Positions 23,113 to 31,531 of a DNA stretch of 64,000 nucleotides are shown one piece after another (the stretch's first letter is position 1; each line of letters starts with the position of its first letter). Position numbers and translations under genes: made by a program. This DNA is from Cupriavidus oxalaticus. Its GTDB lineage: Bacteria; Pseudomonadota; Gammaproteobacteria; Burkholderiales; Burkholderiaceae. The notes beneath the pieces were generated by a model. It was not told the origin of the DNA. It worked only from the letters and a program-made list of their open reading frames with translations, and made no database searches. Location of the stretch: positions 2,745,305 through 2,809,304 of the forward strand of contig NZ_CP069811.1 of NCBI RefSeq assembly GCF_016894385.1, given 5' to 3'.

Positions 23113-24270
23113 TCAGTCGCGCAGCAGCTGCTTGGCGATGATCACCTGCTGGATCTGCGTGGTGCCTTCATACAGGCGCAGCAGGCGCACGTCGCGGTAG
23201 AAGCGCTCGGCCTTGTACTCGGCGATATAGCCGGCGCCGCCGTGGATCTGCACGGCGCGGTCGGCCACGCGGCCCACCATCTCGGTACAGAACATCTTGG
23301 TGCAGGAGGCCAGCATGCTGACCTCCGGATCGCTCTTGCCCGCGGGCTTGGCGTCATAGCGCTGGGCGCAGTCGCGCACCATCGACAGGCCGGCATAGAG
23401 CTCGGCCTGGCTGTCGGCCAGCATCGCCTGGATCAGCTGGAAGTCGCCGATGGGCTTGCCGAACTGCTTGCGCTCCTTGGCATACGCCACCGCGTCGGTG
23501 ATCAGGCGGTGCGCCATGCCGCAGGCGAGCGCCGAGAGATGCAGGCGGCCGCGGTCGAGCACCTTCATCGCGGTCTTGAAGCCCACGCCCGGCACGCCGC
23601 CAATGATGTTGGCGGCCGGCACGCGCGCGTTCTCCAGCACCACGTCGCAGGTCTTGGTGCCGCGCTGGCCCATCTTTTTGTCCGGCTTGCCCAGCGAGAT
23701 GCCCGGGGTGTCGGCCGGCACGATGAAGGACGAGATGCCCGAGGCGCCCGCGCCGCCGGTGCGCGCCATCAGCGTGAAGGCGCCGGCGCGCGGGGCGTTG
23801 GTGATGAAGCGCTTGGTGCCGTTGATGACGTAGTGGTCGCCGTCCAGCTCGGCCCTGGTCTGCAGCGACGCCGCGTCGGAACCGGCATTCGGCTCGGTCA
23901 GCGCGAACGAGATGATCAGCTCGCCGCTGGCGATGCGCGGCAGGTAGGCCTGCTTCTGCGCCTCGGTGCCATCCATCAGGATGCCCTGCGAGCCGATGCC
24001 GACGTTGGTGCCGAACACCGAGCGGAAGGCAAAGGCGGTGTGGCCGAGGTCGTACACCACATCGCATTCCTGCGACATCGACAGGCCGATGCCACCGTAG
24101 TTCTCGGGAATGGAGATGCCGAACAGGCCCATCTCCTTCATGTCCGCGACGATATCGGCGGGGACGTCGTCGGTCTCTTCCAGCGTGTCCTCGGCAGGCT
24201 TCAGGCGTTCGTCGATGAAGCGCTGCACCGAGGCGCGCAGCAGGGCAAAGGATTCTTGGTCAAGGGCCAT
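23113..24270 (-). CDS. Acyl-CoA dehydrogenase
   Basis: This 385-residue flavoenzyme oxidises an acyl-CoA to the enoyl-CoA. The start is ATG 24270 (MALDQESFALLRASVQRFID). The FAD/substrate motifs SFALTEPNAGSDA and the C-terminal RLYEGTTQIQQ, which carries the catalytic Glu region, are present, as is QIHGGAGYIAEY. The family is large and the chain-length specificity cannot be read. A palindromic element with a duplicated half lies upstream at 24329-24381, suggesting dedicated regulation. Confidence 0.93.
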   Translation of the reverse strand: MALDQESFALLRASVQRFIDERLKPAEDTLEETDDVPADIVADMKEMGLFGISIPENYGGIGLSMSQECDVVYDLGHTAFAFRSVFGTNVGIGSQGILMDGTEAQKQAYLPRIASGELIISFALTEPNAGSDAASLQTRAELDGDHYVINGTKRFITNAPRAGAFTLMARTGGAGASGISSFIVPADTPGISLGKPDKKMGQRGTKTCDVVLENARVPAANIIGGVPGVGFKTAMKVLDRGRLHLSALACGMAHRLITDAVAYAKERKQFGKPIGDFQLIQAMLADSQAELYAGLSMVRDCAQRYDAKPAGKSDPEVSMLASCTKMFCTEMVGRVADRAVQIHGGAGYIAEYKAERFYRDVRLLRLYEGTTQIQQVIIAKQLLRD

Positions 24271-24328
24271 GAGGATTCTCCGGGTCAGGCGGTACGTCTG
24301 TCTGGCCGACATGGTACGCCGGCCGTGC

Positions 24329-24381
24329 AATTTGACAATCCACTGAGGATTGAACAGAAGCGTCAATGGAATTTGACAATC
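24329..24381. promoter_or_regulatory. Duplicated AATTTGACAATC element with inverted repeat
   Basis: The 12-mer AATTTGACAATC occurs at 24329-24340 and again at 24370-24381. The first copy overlaps an inverted repeat CAATCC-ACTGA-GGATTG (24336-24352). It lies 60-110 bp before the acyl-CoA dehydrogenase start and just past the end of the OPT gene, so it is a candidate operator for the dehydrogenase. TTGACA in each copy also resembles a -35 element. Confidence 0.5.
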
Positions 24382-24389
24382 TGCCGCTG

Positions 24390-26186
24390 TCAGCTCCACG
24401 TCACTGCGAGCAGCCCGGCGAGGCCGAGGGCCAGTGCCGCCAGCGCGTCGCCGGCGATCAGGCCGCCGCCCAGCAGGGATGCGGTGCTCATGTCCGCGGG
24501 CAGCGCCTGCCGCTCACGCCCGGGCCCGGCCTTGCGCCCCGCCATGGCGCCGCCGACGCTTGCCGCCACGCCGCCAGCGGCCATCCAGCCCGCCGCCGCC
24601 AGGTTGACGAAGCCGCCGAAGGACGATGCATAGGGTGTCGGCAGCAGCACCGCATCCAGCAGGAAATCCACCACCCTGCCCCGTCGGCCGGACTGCGCGA
24701 AGCGCTGCCACGCCGGGCTGCCCAGGATGACCTTGCGCAGCACCGCCGTTGCCAGCCCCAATGCCAGCCCGAGCGCCACCGCGGCATGCTGGGCGGCGCG
24801 CGGCTGCGCCAGCCCGTGCAGCACGCCGACGATCTTGTAGGTCATGGCCGAGGCCCAGCGCGCCGGCTGCTGGTCCGCCGGCAGCCGGGTCTGGTCCAGC
24901 GCCAGCACCGGATACGCCTGCATGAAGAGCCGCGCCATTGCCACGGCCACAAGCGCGCCCACCACGATGCCGGCGACCTGGTAGCCGAACTGCACCATGC
25001 GGTCACTGCCCAGGCGCCAGCCGGTGGAACGGTCCTGCTGCATGTCGCTGGCTTCGGCGGTCGCCACCAGCAGCACGGTCGCCGCGATCAGGCCCACATG
25101 CGGCGCGCGCAGGCCGGCCGCGGCCATCAGGATCACCGTCAGCACGAAGGCGGACGAGATCGGGTTCTGGTCGACCATGCCGACCGAGATGCCGTTGACC
25201 AGCGCGAACACCAGCACCAGCAGCACCGCCATCAGCTGGAAGCCCAGCGGCTGGCCGAACCACGCCACGCCCGCCGCGACCGTGGCGGCGCCCCACAGCA
25301 GCGCCCACGCGGCCACCCAGGCCATGCCGGGCCCACGCCGCGCCTGCGCCTCCCGCGGGGCCCGGGTGCGCCACCGTCGCCACGCCTGCGCCAGCAGCAG
25401 CGCGACATCGAGCGCCGCCGCGCCCATGATCATGCCCAGCGCCACCAGGAAGGTGGCCTTGCGATACGGTTCGCCGGGCGCGAGCCACCCCACGGACACG
25501 AACCACGGCGTCAGCGCCCAGCCGGCAAGGCCGCCCACCAACGCGGCAATACCGATGCGCGCCCCGACGATCATGCCGGCACCGAAGGTTGCCGGCGACA
25601 GCTCCAGCGCCACCAGCCACGGCACGCGCGCGGCACCCAGGCCGCTGGCCAGCCCCAGCGCCATGCCGCCGCCGAGCCGCGCCAGCGAGCGCCGCAACAG
25701 CGCCGGGTCGGTCAGCGCGCGCAGGATATTGGCAACCGCCAGTCCCGACGGGAACTTCAGTTGCATGCGATCCACCAGCAACGGCGTATACAGCATGCCG
25801 ATGCCAACGCCGTACATGCCGATGCACAGCATGTAGAGCACGAGCTGCCACAACGGCGGTGGCGACATGCCCAGCCAGGTCATCGCCTGCAGCACCACCG
25901 CCATGCCGCCCATTCCCGCCACCGACGCCGCCGCGGTCTGGATGTAGTTGGCGCCATGCCGGCCCGGTGCGCCATAGCCGGCCGTCACCACCGAGCCAAG
26001 TATGCCGGCCAGCACCTGGCCGCCGACAAAGAAGCCCAGCGAGAAATTCATGTAAGCCGCGGCAATGCCGCCGAGCGGCCCGAGCACCAGCATGCCGGCG
26101 GCGCCCAGCAGCGCGTGGTAGCGCCAGCTGCCGGCAGCGGGCAGCCAGCTGGCGCGGGGCACGGCGTCGGTGGGCAGGATCGGCAT
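24390..26186 (-). CDS. OPT-family transporter
   Basis: This inner-membrane protein of 598 residues has about 14-16 hydrophobic segments typical of the oligopeptide/siderophore transporter (OPT/YSL) superfamily, e.g. GPLGGIAAAYMNFSLGFFVG and KFPSGLAVANILRALTD; the latter matches the FPSG region common in OPT proteins. The start ATG at 26186 (MPILPTDAVPRASWLP) is preferred over an upstream in-frame start whose residues are not family-like. The substrate is not predictable. It is divergent from the flavin monooxygenase unit. Confidence 0.85.
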   Translation of the reverse strand: MPILPTDAVPRASWLPAAGSWRYHALLGAAGMLVLGPLGGIAAAYMNFSLGFFVGGQVLAGILGSVVTAGYGAPGRHGANYIQTAAASVAGMGGMAVVLQAMTWLGMSPPPLWQLVLYMLCIGMYGVGIGMLYTPLLVDRMQLKFPSGLAVANILRALTDPALLRRSLARLGGGMALGLASGLGAARVPWLVALELSPATFGAGMIVGARIGIAALVGGLAGWALTPWFVSVGWLAPGEPYRKATFLVALGMIMGAAALDVALLLAQAWRRWRTRAPREAQARRGPGMAWVAAWALLWGAATVAAGVAWFGQPLGFQLMAVLLVLVFALVNGISVGMVDQNPISSAFVLTVILMAAAGLRAPHVGLIAATVLLVATAEASDMQQDRSTGWRLGSDRMVQFGYQVAGIVVGALVAVAMARLFMQAYPVLALDQTRLPADQQPARWASAMTYKIVGVLHGLAQPRAAQHAAVALGLALGLATAVLRKVILGSPAWQRFAQSGRRGRVVDFLLDAVLLPTPYASSFGGFVNLAAAGWMAAGGVAASVGGAMAGRKAGPGRERQALPADMSTASLLGGGLIAGDALAALALGLAGLLAVTWS

Positions 26187-26310
26187 GGCGAAGGCTCGGA
26201 GGCAGCAGTAGCGGGTTGCGCTCTGCGAAGCATAGGCCACGGCCCCGGGTGGGCGATGTGCGACTTGTCTCTCTTTACGGGCCAAGCCGTCGAGCCAGGC
26301 GGGTAAACAC

Positions 26311-26355
26311 TAGTTTCGTGCGCAACTATCTGGGATATAGTTTCGCACACAACCA
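26311..26355. promoter_or_regulatory. Direct repeat operator candidate upstream of the monooxygenase
   Basis: TAGTTTCGTGCGCAACTA (26311-26328) and TAGTTTCGCACACAACCA (26338-26355) match at 14 of 18 positions and start 27 bp apart. The first is itself palindromic (TAGTT...AACTA). The second ends 23 bp before the monooxygenase ATG. A site for the downstream MarR-family regulator is plausible. Confidence 0.55.
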
Positions 26356-26378
26356 ATTGCACCGAGCGAGACCCCGCC

Positions 26379-28079
26379 ATGCCAGACTTCACCACCCCGC
26401 ACGCGGCCGTGCCGCCGGCACCGCCTCCCGTTACTCCGCGCCCCTGGCCGCGACACGTGCCCGTGCTGATCGCCGGCGGCGGCCCGGTCGGGCTGGCGCT
26501 GGCGGCGCTGCTGGCGCGCTACGGCATCGCCACGCTGGTGGTCGAGGCCGACGACGGCTACTGCGCCGGCAGCCGTGCCATCTGCATGTCGCGCCGCTCG
26601 CTCGAGATCCTGGGCTGGGTCGGCGCGGACCAGCAAACGGTCGAAACGGGCCTGCCCTGGGTGGGCGGCCGCAGCTACTACCGCGACGCCGAAGTGCTGC
26701 ACTTCCGCATGCCGAGCGAGCCGGACGAACGCTTTGCGCCGATGGTCAATATCCAGCAGTACTACCTCGAGGCGTTCGCGCACGAGGCCGCGCTGCGGGG
26801 CGCCACGCCGGCCGACGTGCGCTTCGGCGCGCGCGTGCGCACGGTGCGGCCGCATGACGGTGGCGTGGTCGTGGAAATCGAGAGCGCCGACGGCTTGGTG
26901 CAGGTCGACGCGCAATGGCTGGTGGCCTGCGACGGCGGCCGCAGCACGGTGCGCGAGCAACTGGGCCTGCGCATGGAAGGCACCCAGTACGAAGGCCGCT
27001 ACGTGATCGTCGACATCGTGCAGAAGACCCGGCGCGAGGTGGAGCGGCTGGCCTGGTTCGACCCGCCGTCGAATCCGGGCTCGACCATCCTGATGCACCG
27101 CCAGCCCGACGACGTCTGGCGCATCGACTACCAGATCCGCGACGACGAGGACCCCGAGGAAGCGGTCAAGCCGGAAAACGTGCTGCCGCGCGTGCAGAGC
27201 CACCTCGACATGATCGGCGAGACCGAGCCCTGGCGGCCGCTGTGGATCTCGATCTACAACGCCAAGTGCCTGACGCTGCAGGACTATCGCCACGGCCGCG
27301 TGCTGTTCGCCGGCGACGCCGCGCACCTGGTGCCGATCTTCGGCGTGCGCGGGCTCAACTCGGGGCTGGACGATGCCGGCAACCTGGCGTGGAAGCTGGC
27401 GGCAGTGGTGCGCGGCCAGGCCGCGGACAGCCTGCTCGACTCCTATTCGGCCGAGCGCGTCCACGCCACCCGGCAGAACATCGCCTACGGCGCCAAGAGC
27501 ACCGAATTCATGGCGCCGCCCGACTTTGCCTTCCGCCTGATGCGCGAGGCCACGCTGCGGCTGGCGCAGGGCGGCAGCCCGGTGCGGTCGCTGATCAACC
27601 CGCGCCAGTCGGCGCCGATCGCCTATGCCGATTCGCCGCTGAACGGCGCCAGCGACTTCGGCGCCGACTGCCCCGGCGCCGCGCCCGGCTTGCCCGCTCC
27701 GGAGGCGCGCGTCGCCAGCGCGGACGGCATCGAGCACCTGACGCAATGCTTCGGGCAGCGCTTCACGCTGCTGTACTTCGGCGACTCGCCAACACTGCCC
27801 GCCCCGCTCGCCGCGCTGGCGCAGGCCCATCCACATACGCTGCAGGCACGCGTGGTCGTCAACGGCACCGCCGCCCCCGCGCAGGACGCGCTCGCCGATG
27901 TCGCCGGCCAGGCGCAGGCGCGCTACGGCGCCCGGCCCGGCACGCTCTACGCGATCCGCCCCGACGGCTACGTGCTGGCGCGCTGGCTCGCGCCCGCGTG
28001 GGACGACGTCGGCGCAACCCTCGCCCCCCTGATGCAAACCCAGCAATCCCGACCGGCCGGAGCCCGCCATGCAAGCTGA
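26379..28079 (+). CDS. FAD-dependent aromatic-ring monooxygenase (MhpA/PheA-like)
   Basis: This is a 566-residue group A flavoprotein hydroxylase. The dinucleotide motif GGGPVGLALAALLARYG (about residue 33), the DG motif CDGGRSTVREQLGL (about 187) and GDAAHLVPIFGVRGLNSG (about 310) are all intact. The C-terminal part (450-566) has the thioredoxin-like fold of phenol and 3-(3-hydroxyphenyl)propionate hydroxylases and ends near RPDGYVLARW. It overlaps a DUF2783 gene by 11 bp, and a MarR regulator follows, forming one unit. The aromatic substrate is not identified. Confidence 0.92.
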   Translation: MPDFTTPHAAVPPAPPPVTPRPWPRHVPVLIAGGGPVGLALAALLARYGIATLVVEADDGYCAGSRAICMSRRSLEILGWVGADQQTVETGLPWVGGRSYYRDAEVLHFRMPSEPDERFAPMVNIQQYYLEAFAHEAALRGATPADVRFGARVRTVRPHDGGVVVEIESADGLVQVDAQWLVACDGGRSTVREQLGLRMEGTQYEGRYVIVDIVQKTRREVERLAWFDPPSNPGSTILMHRQPDDVWRIDYQIRDDEDPEEAVKPENVLPRVQSHLDMIGETEPWRPLWISIYNAKCLTLQDYRHGRVLFAGDAAHLVPIFGVRGLNSGLDDAGNLAWKLAAVVRGQAADSLLDSYSAERVHATRQNIAYGAKSTEFMAPPDFAFRLMREATLRLAQGGSPVRSLINPRQSAPIAYADSPLNGASDFGADCPGAAPGLPAPEARVASADGIEHLTQCFGQRFTLLYFGDSPTLPAPLAALAQAHPHTLQARVVVNGTAAPAQDALADVAGQAQARYGARPGTLYAIRPDGYVLARWLAPAWDDVGATLAPLMQTQQSRPAGARHAS

Positions 28080-28248
28080 TGACCTCGACCTCGCCTATAC
28101 CCGCCTGTGCGAGGCCATGGGCCGCGTTGGCGAAGAACGATCGCCGCTGCTGCTGGCGATGATGTGCCTCGGGCTGATGAGCCGGCAGGCATCGCTGGCA
28201 CCGGTGCTGGCATTGATCGACGAGGCGGAGGCGCGCAGCCAGCCATAG
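28069..28248 (+). CDS. DUF2783 small protein
   Basis: This 59-residue protein MQADDLDLAYTRLCEAMGRV... ends EAEARSQP. It fits DUF2783, a small helical family that regularly follows FAD-dependent hydroxylases. Its ATG overlaps the hydroxylase stop by 11 bp, indicating coupled translation. Its role, perhaps as a small accessory subunit, is unknown. Confidence 0.75.
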   Translation: MQADDLDLAYTRLCEAMGRVGEERSPLLLAMMCLGLMSRQASLAPVLALIDEAEARSQP

Positions 28249-28282
28249 GCACTACAATGCCGACGCCCGACCGGACATCGCC

Positions 28283-28750
28283 ATGAAACCACTGCCACGC
28301 CTGGACCAGTTCCTGACCTACCGCCTGCACCAGGTCAACAAGCTCAGCGACAAGGACAGCGCCGCCGCCTACCTCGAGCAGTGCGGCCTGCTGCTGAGCG
28401 AGGGCCGCTGCCTGGCCGCGATCGGCGCGTTCGCGCCGCTGTCGGTCAATGCGCTGGCGCACCGCGCCAACCTGACCAAGGGCCAGGCCAGCCGCTCGGC
28501 GCAGGCGCTGGTGGAGCGAGGGCTGGTCAGCAAGGAAACCAGCACCGCCGATGGCCGCGGCGTGGTGCTGTCGCTGACCGCGCAGGGCAAGCCGCTGTAC
28601 CGGCAGGCGATCGCCATGATTGCGCGGCGCAATGACGAGATCTTCGGCTGCCTGAGCGAGGAAGAGCAGGCGCTGCTGGGCAGCCTGCTCGACCGGCTGG
28701 TCGCGCACGCCGCCCGGCAGGACGGCACCACGGACATTGACGAAATCTAG
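28283..28750 (+). CDS. MarR-family transcriptional regulator
   Basis: This 155-residue winged-HTH protein has the recognition segment LAHRANLTKGQASRSAQALV and the wing RGLVSKETSTADGRGVVL. It lies 34 bp after DUF2783 on the same strand. MarR regulators of aromatic hydroxylases usually act as repressors released by the aromatic ligand. The repeated element at 26311-26355 is its likely target (inference). Confidence 0.9.
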   Translation: MKPLPRLDQFLTYRLHQVNKLSDKDSAAAYLEQCGLLLSEGRCLAAIGAFAPLSVNALAHRANLTKGQASRSAQALVERGLVSKETSTADGRGVVLSLTAQGKPLYRQAIAMIARRNDEIFGCLSEEEQALLGSLLDRLVAHAARQDGTTDIDEI

Positions 28751-28759
28751 CGACGAGGC

Positions 28760-29215
28760 CTAGCGACGCAAGCCGTCCACGTGCGCGCGCGCACCGTCGC
28801 GGCGCGCGGCGTCGGCTACCTCGTTGGGGACCACGGTCTGGCCGATCGGCGCCAGCGCGATGCCGGCCAGCTTCAGGTGCTGGATCGCGAACGGGATGCC
28901 GATGATGGTGACGAAGTTGGCGACCGCCGCCATCACGTGGCCGATCGCCAGCCACACACCGGCAAACACAAACCACAGCACATTGCCCACCAGCCCCAGC
29001 GCGCCGGTGCCGACATCGTCGCGCCCGGTCAGCTCGCGCCGGCTGATGGCCTGCTTGCCGAACGGGAAGAAGGTGAAGCCGCCGATCACGAAGCAGGCCT
29101 TGCCCCACGGGATGCCGACGATCGAGATAAAGCAGAGCAGCCCGGCCAGCCACCAGGCCAGGCCCATCACCACGCCGCCGAGGATGAACCAGAGGAAGTT
29201 GCCGATTGCACGCAT
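28760..29215 (-). CDS. YccF-domain inner-membrane protein
   Basis: This 151-residue membrane protein has two YccF domains (IGNFLWFILGGVVMGLAWWL and LVGNVLWFVFAGVWLAIGHV), each with paired hydrophobic helices. The conserved IVGIPWGKACF and IIGIPFAIQHLKLA segments are present. The start is ATG 29215. The frame is open far upstream only because the iteron cluster there has no stop in this frame. Function is unknown. It is convergent with the MarR gene. Confidence 0.88.
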   Translation of the reverse strand: MRAIGNFLWFILGGVVMGLAWWLAGLLCFISIVGIPWGKACFVIGGFTFFPFGKQAISRRELTGRDDVGTGALGLVGNVLWFVFAGVWLAIGHVMAAVANFVTIIGIPFAIQHLKLAGIALAPIGQTVVPNEVADAARRDGARAHVDGLRR

Positions 29216-29270
29216 GCCAGCCTTTTGTGTGTGAGCAGGAGAGAACTCCGATGATACGCGCCGCGCTGGA

Positions 29271-29327
29271 GCGTACCCGTTTCTGCGTAGCCGTCTGCGT
29301 AACCGTTCCTGCGTACCTGTTTCTGCG
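29271..29327 (-). repeat. Outlying iteron cluster, 23 kb from the origin
   Basis: Two perfect copies of the 17-bp origin iteron, read on the minus strand as CGCAGAAACRGGTACGC, lie at 29271-29287 and 29311-29327. A diverged copy (GCGTAACCGTTCCTGCG) lies between them at 29297-29313. The region is intergenic, between yccF and the histidine kinase. See the origin entry at 51583-52918. Confidence 0.88.
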
Positions 29328-29457
29328 TGCCCTTTCTGCCTGCTCGACCGCGACCGGCAATGGCTGCTGCGCATGGCCCGCGGGCCGGCGATTGCGGCCG
29401 CAAACCCGCAGCGCGCTGCCGGCACTGCTCCCCGGCACTGCTACCGCACCTGCAAAG

Positions 29458-29474
29458 CGTACCCATTTCTGCGT
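29458..29474 (-). repeat. Outlying iteron (one-base variant)
   Basis: GCGTACCCATTTCTGCG is the complement of an iteron with T instead of C at its ninth base. It is intergenic, 26 bp before the histidine kinase stop codon. An identical variant is found at 34868. Confidence 0.85.
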
Positions 29475-29499
29475 GACGCTCGACGCTGACGGGCGGGGC

Positions 29500-30834
29500 T
29501 CAGTCGGCCGGAAATACAACCCTGACACGCAGCCCCGGCCGCGCGTCCTCCAGCGCCACGCGTGCCCCATGCGACTGCGCGATCTCCGCCACGATCGCCA
29601 GGCCCAGCCCGCTGCCGCCGGTCGGCGCCTCGGGCAGGCGGTAGAAGCGGTCGAACACGCGTTCGCGTTCCCCGGCCGGAATGCCGGGGCCGTTGTCGCT
29701 GACCACCAGTTCGACCGAACGCCCGTCGCTCCCGCGTGCCACCCGTACGTCGATGCGGCTGCCGGCCGGGACATAGGCCAGCGCGTTGTCCAGCAGGTTG
29801 GTCAGCAGGATGCGCAAGGCATCGGCATCGCCATGCACGATGGCGGCCGCGTCGTCGGCGTCGTCGTCGCCATCCACGCCCAGGTCGGTATCGCGGTCCA
29901 GCGCGGCCTGGGCCAGTTCCGCCACCACGCCCGTGGCCAGCGCGCGCAGGTCGACCGGCTCGCGCGGCGGCGTGGCCGCCCCGGGCTCCTGCCGCGCCAG
30001 GGTGAGAAGCTGCGTGACCAGGTGGGTCAGCCGCTCCAGCCCCTGGCGCAGCTTCGCCACCGCCTCGTCACGTGCCGCGCCGCTGTCGGCGCGCTCGACC
30101 AGCTGGGCCTGCAGCTGCAGCGCGGCCAGCGGCGTGCGCAGTGCGTGCGCCGCGTCGGCCACGAAGGCGCGCTGGGTGTCGATGGCGTGCGAGAGCCGCG
30201 CCAGCAGCTGGTTCAGCGCGGCGCTGAGCGGCGCGATCTCGTCCGGCATCCGCCGCACCGCCAGCGGTTCCAGCGTGGTGGCGTCGCGCGCGCGCACTTC
30301 GGCGGCGATCTCGCGCAGCGGCCGCAGCCCGCGGCCCACGGCCATCCATACCAGCCAGCCCAGCAGCGGCAGCAGCAACAGCAGCGGCGCCACGGTACGC
30401 AGCGCCATGCGCGCGGCCAGCGTGCGGCGCGCGCTCATCGGCTGCGCGATCTGCACCACGGTCGGCCCGAGCTGCATGCTGTACAGCCGCCATTCGCCCT
30501 GCTGCGTGGTCACGTTGGAGAAGCCCAGCTCGGCACGCGCGGGCAGCGCCGGGTGCGAATGCGACAGGTACAGGCTGCGCCCCGAGCCGTCCCAGATATG
30601 GATGACGACGTCTTCGCCGGCATGCGACAGGTCGCCGGGCGAACCGATGAAGGGTGGCGCCACCGGGTCGGCAAACCGGCTCGGCAGCGCGGCGGCCATC
30701 TGCTTCATCTGGTAGTCGAACAGCGCATTGGCTTCCTGGCGCGCCTGGCCATAGATCAGCGCGGTGGCAATGGCAATGCCGGCGAGCAGTCCCGCGGCCA
30801 GCCACCACAGCAGCGTTCGCTGGATGGAGCGCAT
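29500..30834 (-). CDS. Sensor histidine kinase, partner of the adjacent response regulator (GltS/GtrS or QseC-like)
   Basis: This is a 444-residue membrane kinase with transmembrane helix 1 at about 8-28, a periplasmic loop, TM2 at about 148-170 (VAPLLLLLPLLGWLVWMAVG), then HAMP, dimerisation and ATPase domains. The phosphoacceptor box is AHALRTPLAALQLQ (His retained, Ala instead of Glu after it). The N box NLLDNALAY, G1 DNGPGIP and G2 GGSGLGLAIV are all present. The start ATG at 30832-30834 shares one base with the regulator stop (TGATG), so translation is coupled. It is the last gene of a zwf-pgl-glk-regulator-kinase run, which suggests sugar sensing as in the Pseudomonas GltR/GtrS system; this is inference from order. 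Confidence 0.9.
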   Translation of the reverse strand: MRSIQRTLLWWLAAGLLAGIAIATALIYGQARQEANALFDYQMKQMAAALPSRFADPVAPPFIGSPGDLSHAGEDVVIHIWDGSGRSLYLSHSHPALPARAELGFSNVTTQQGEWRLYSMQLGPTVVQIAQPMSARRTLAARMALRTVAPLLLLLPLLGWLVWMAVGRGLRPLREIAAEVRARDATTLEPLAVRRMPDEIAPLSAALNQLLARLSHAIDTQRAFVADAAHALRTPLAALQLQAQLVERADSGAARDEAVAKLRQGLERLTHLVTQLLTLARQEPGAATPPREPVDLRALATGVVAELAQAALDRDTDLGVDGDDDADDAAAIVHGDADALRILLTNLLDNALAYVPAGSRIDVRVARGSDGRSVELVVSDNGPGIPAGERERVFDRFYRLPEAPTGGSGLGLAIVAEIAQSHGARVALEDARPGLRVRVVFPAD

Positions 30835-31529
30835 CAGCCGGGCTCTCCCTCGCCATCCAGGCGCGGCACCAGGTAGCCCACGCCGCGGATATTGCGGATC
30901 AGCGCGGCGCCCAGCTTCTTGCGCAGCGCGTGGATATAGACCTCGACGGTATTGCTGCCGACCTCGTCGTCCCAGCCGTACAGGCGCTCCTGCAGCTGCG
31001 GCACCGACCACACCTTGCCCGGCCGCGACATCAGCGCCGACAGCAGCGCGAACTCGCGCGCCGACAGCCGCACCGGCTCGCCGCTGTGCGTGACCTCGCG
31101 CGTGGCCGGGTTGAGCACGATCTCGCCATAGGTCACCAGCGGCTCGGCCCGCCCCGCGGCGCGGCGCGCGAGCGCGTGCATGCGCGCGGCCAGCTCCTGC
31201 AGGTCGAAGGGCTTGACCAGGTAGTCGTCGGCGCCGGCATTGAGGCCCGCAACACGGTCGGCGACCGCGTCGCGCGCGGTCAGGATCAGCACCGGCGTGG
31301 GCACGCCGCGCGTGCGCAGCGTCCGCAGTACGTCCAGCCCCGGGCGGCGCGGCAGGCCGAGGTCGAGCAGCACCAGGTCGTAGCACGCTTCGCCTTCCTG
31401 CGACGACGTGGCCGCGGCCAGGCCCGCGTCGCCGTCGCGCACCCAGTCGACGGTGAAGCCCTCCTGCCGCAGCGCCTGCCTGACGCTGTCGCCGATCATG
31501 GCGTCGTCTTCCACCAGCAGGACACGCAT
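30834..31529 (-). CDS. OmpR/PhoB-family response regulator
   Basis: The 231-residue protein has a receiver domain (MRVLLVEDDAMIGDSVRQAL, phosphoacceptor Asp in LVLLDLGLPRRPG, KPFDLQEL) and a winged-helix DNA-binding domain (SAREFALLSALMSRPGKVWS, ending RNIRGVGYLVPRLD). Its ATG at 31527-31529 is separated from the glk stop by only two bases, so it almost certainly belongs to the glucose operon. The gene order glk-regulator-kinase parallels glk-gltR-gtrS in Pseudomonas. Confidence 0.93.
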   Translation of the reverse strand: MRVLLVEDDAMIGDSVRQALRQEGFTVDWVRDGDAGLAAATSSQEGEACYDLVLLDLGLPRRPGLDVLRTLRTRGVPTPVLILTARDAVADRVAGLNAGADDYLVKPFDLQELAARMHALARRAAGRAEPLVTYGEIVLNPATREVTHSGEPVRLSAREFALLSALMSRPGKVWSVPQLQERLYGWDDEVGSNTVEVYIHALRKKLGAALIRNIRGVGYLVPRLDGEGEPG

Positions 31530-31531
31530 GG

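Noticed and set aside
23948..23964. GTAGGCCTGCTTCTGCG in the acyl-CoA dehydrogenase gene as an iteron
   Set aside because: Five mismatches to the consensus, and it lacks the GTACGC end; treated as coincidence.
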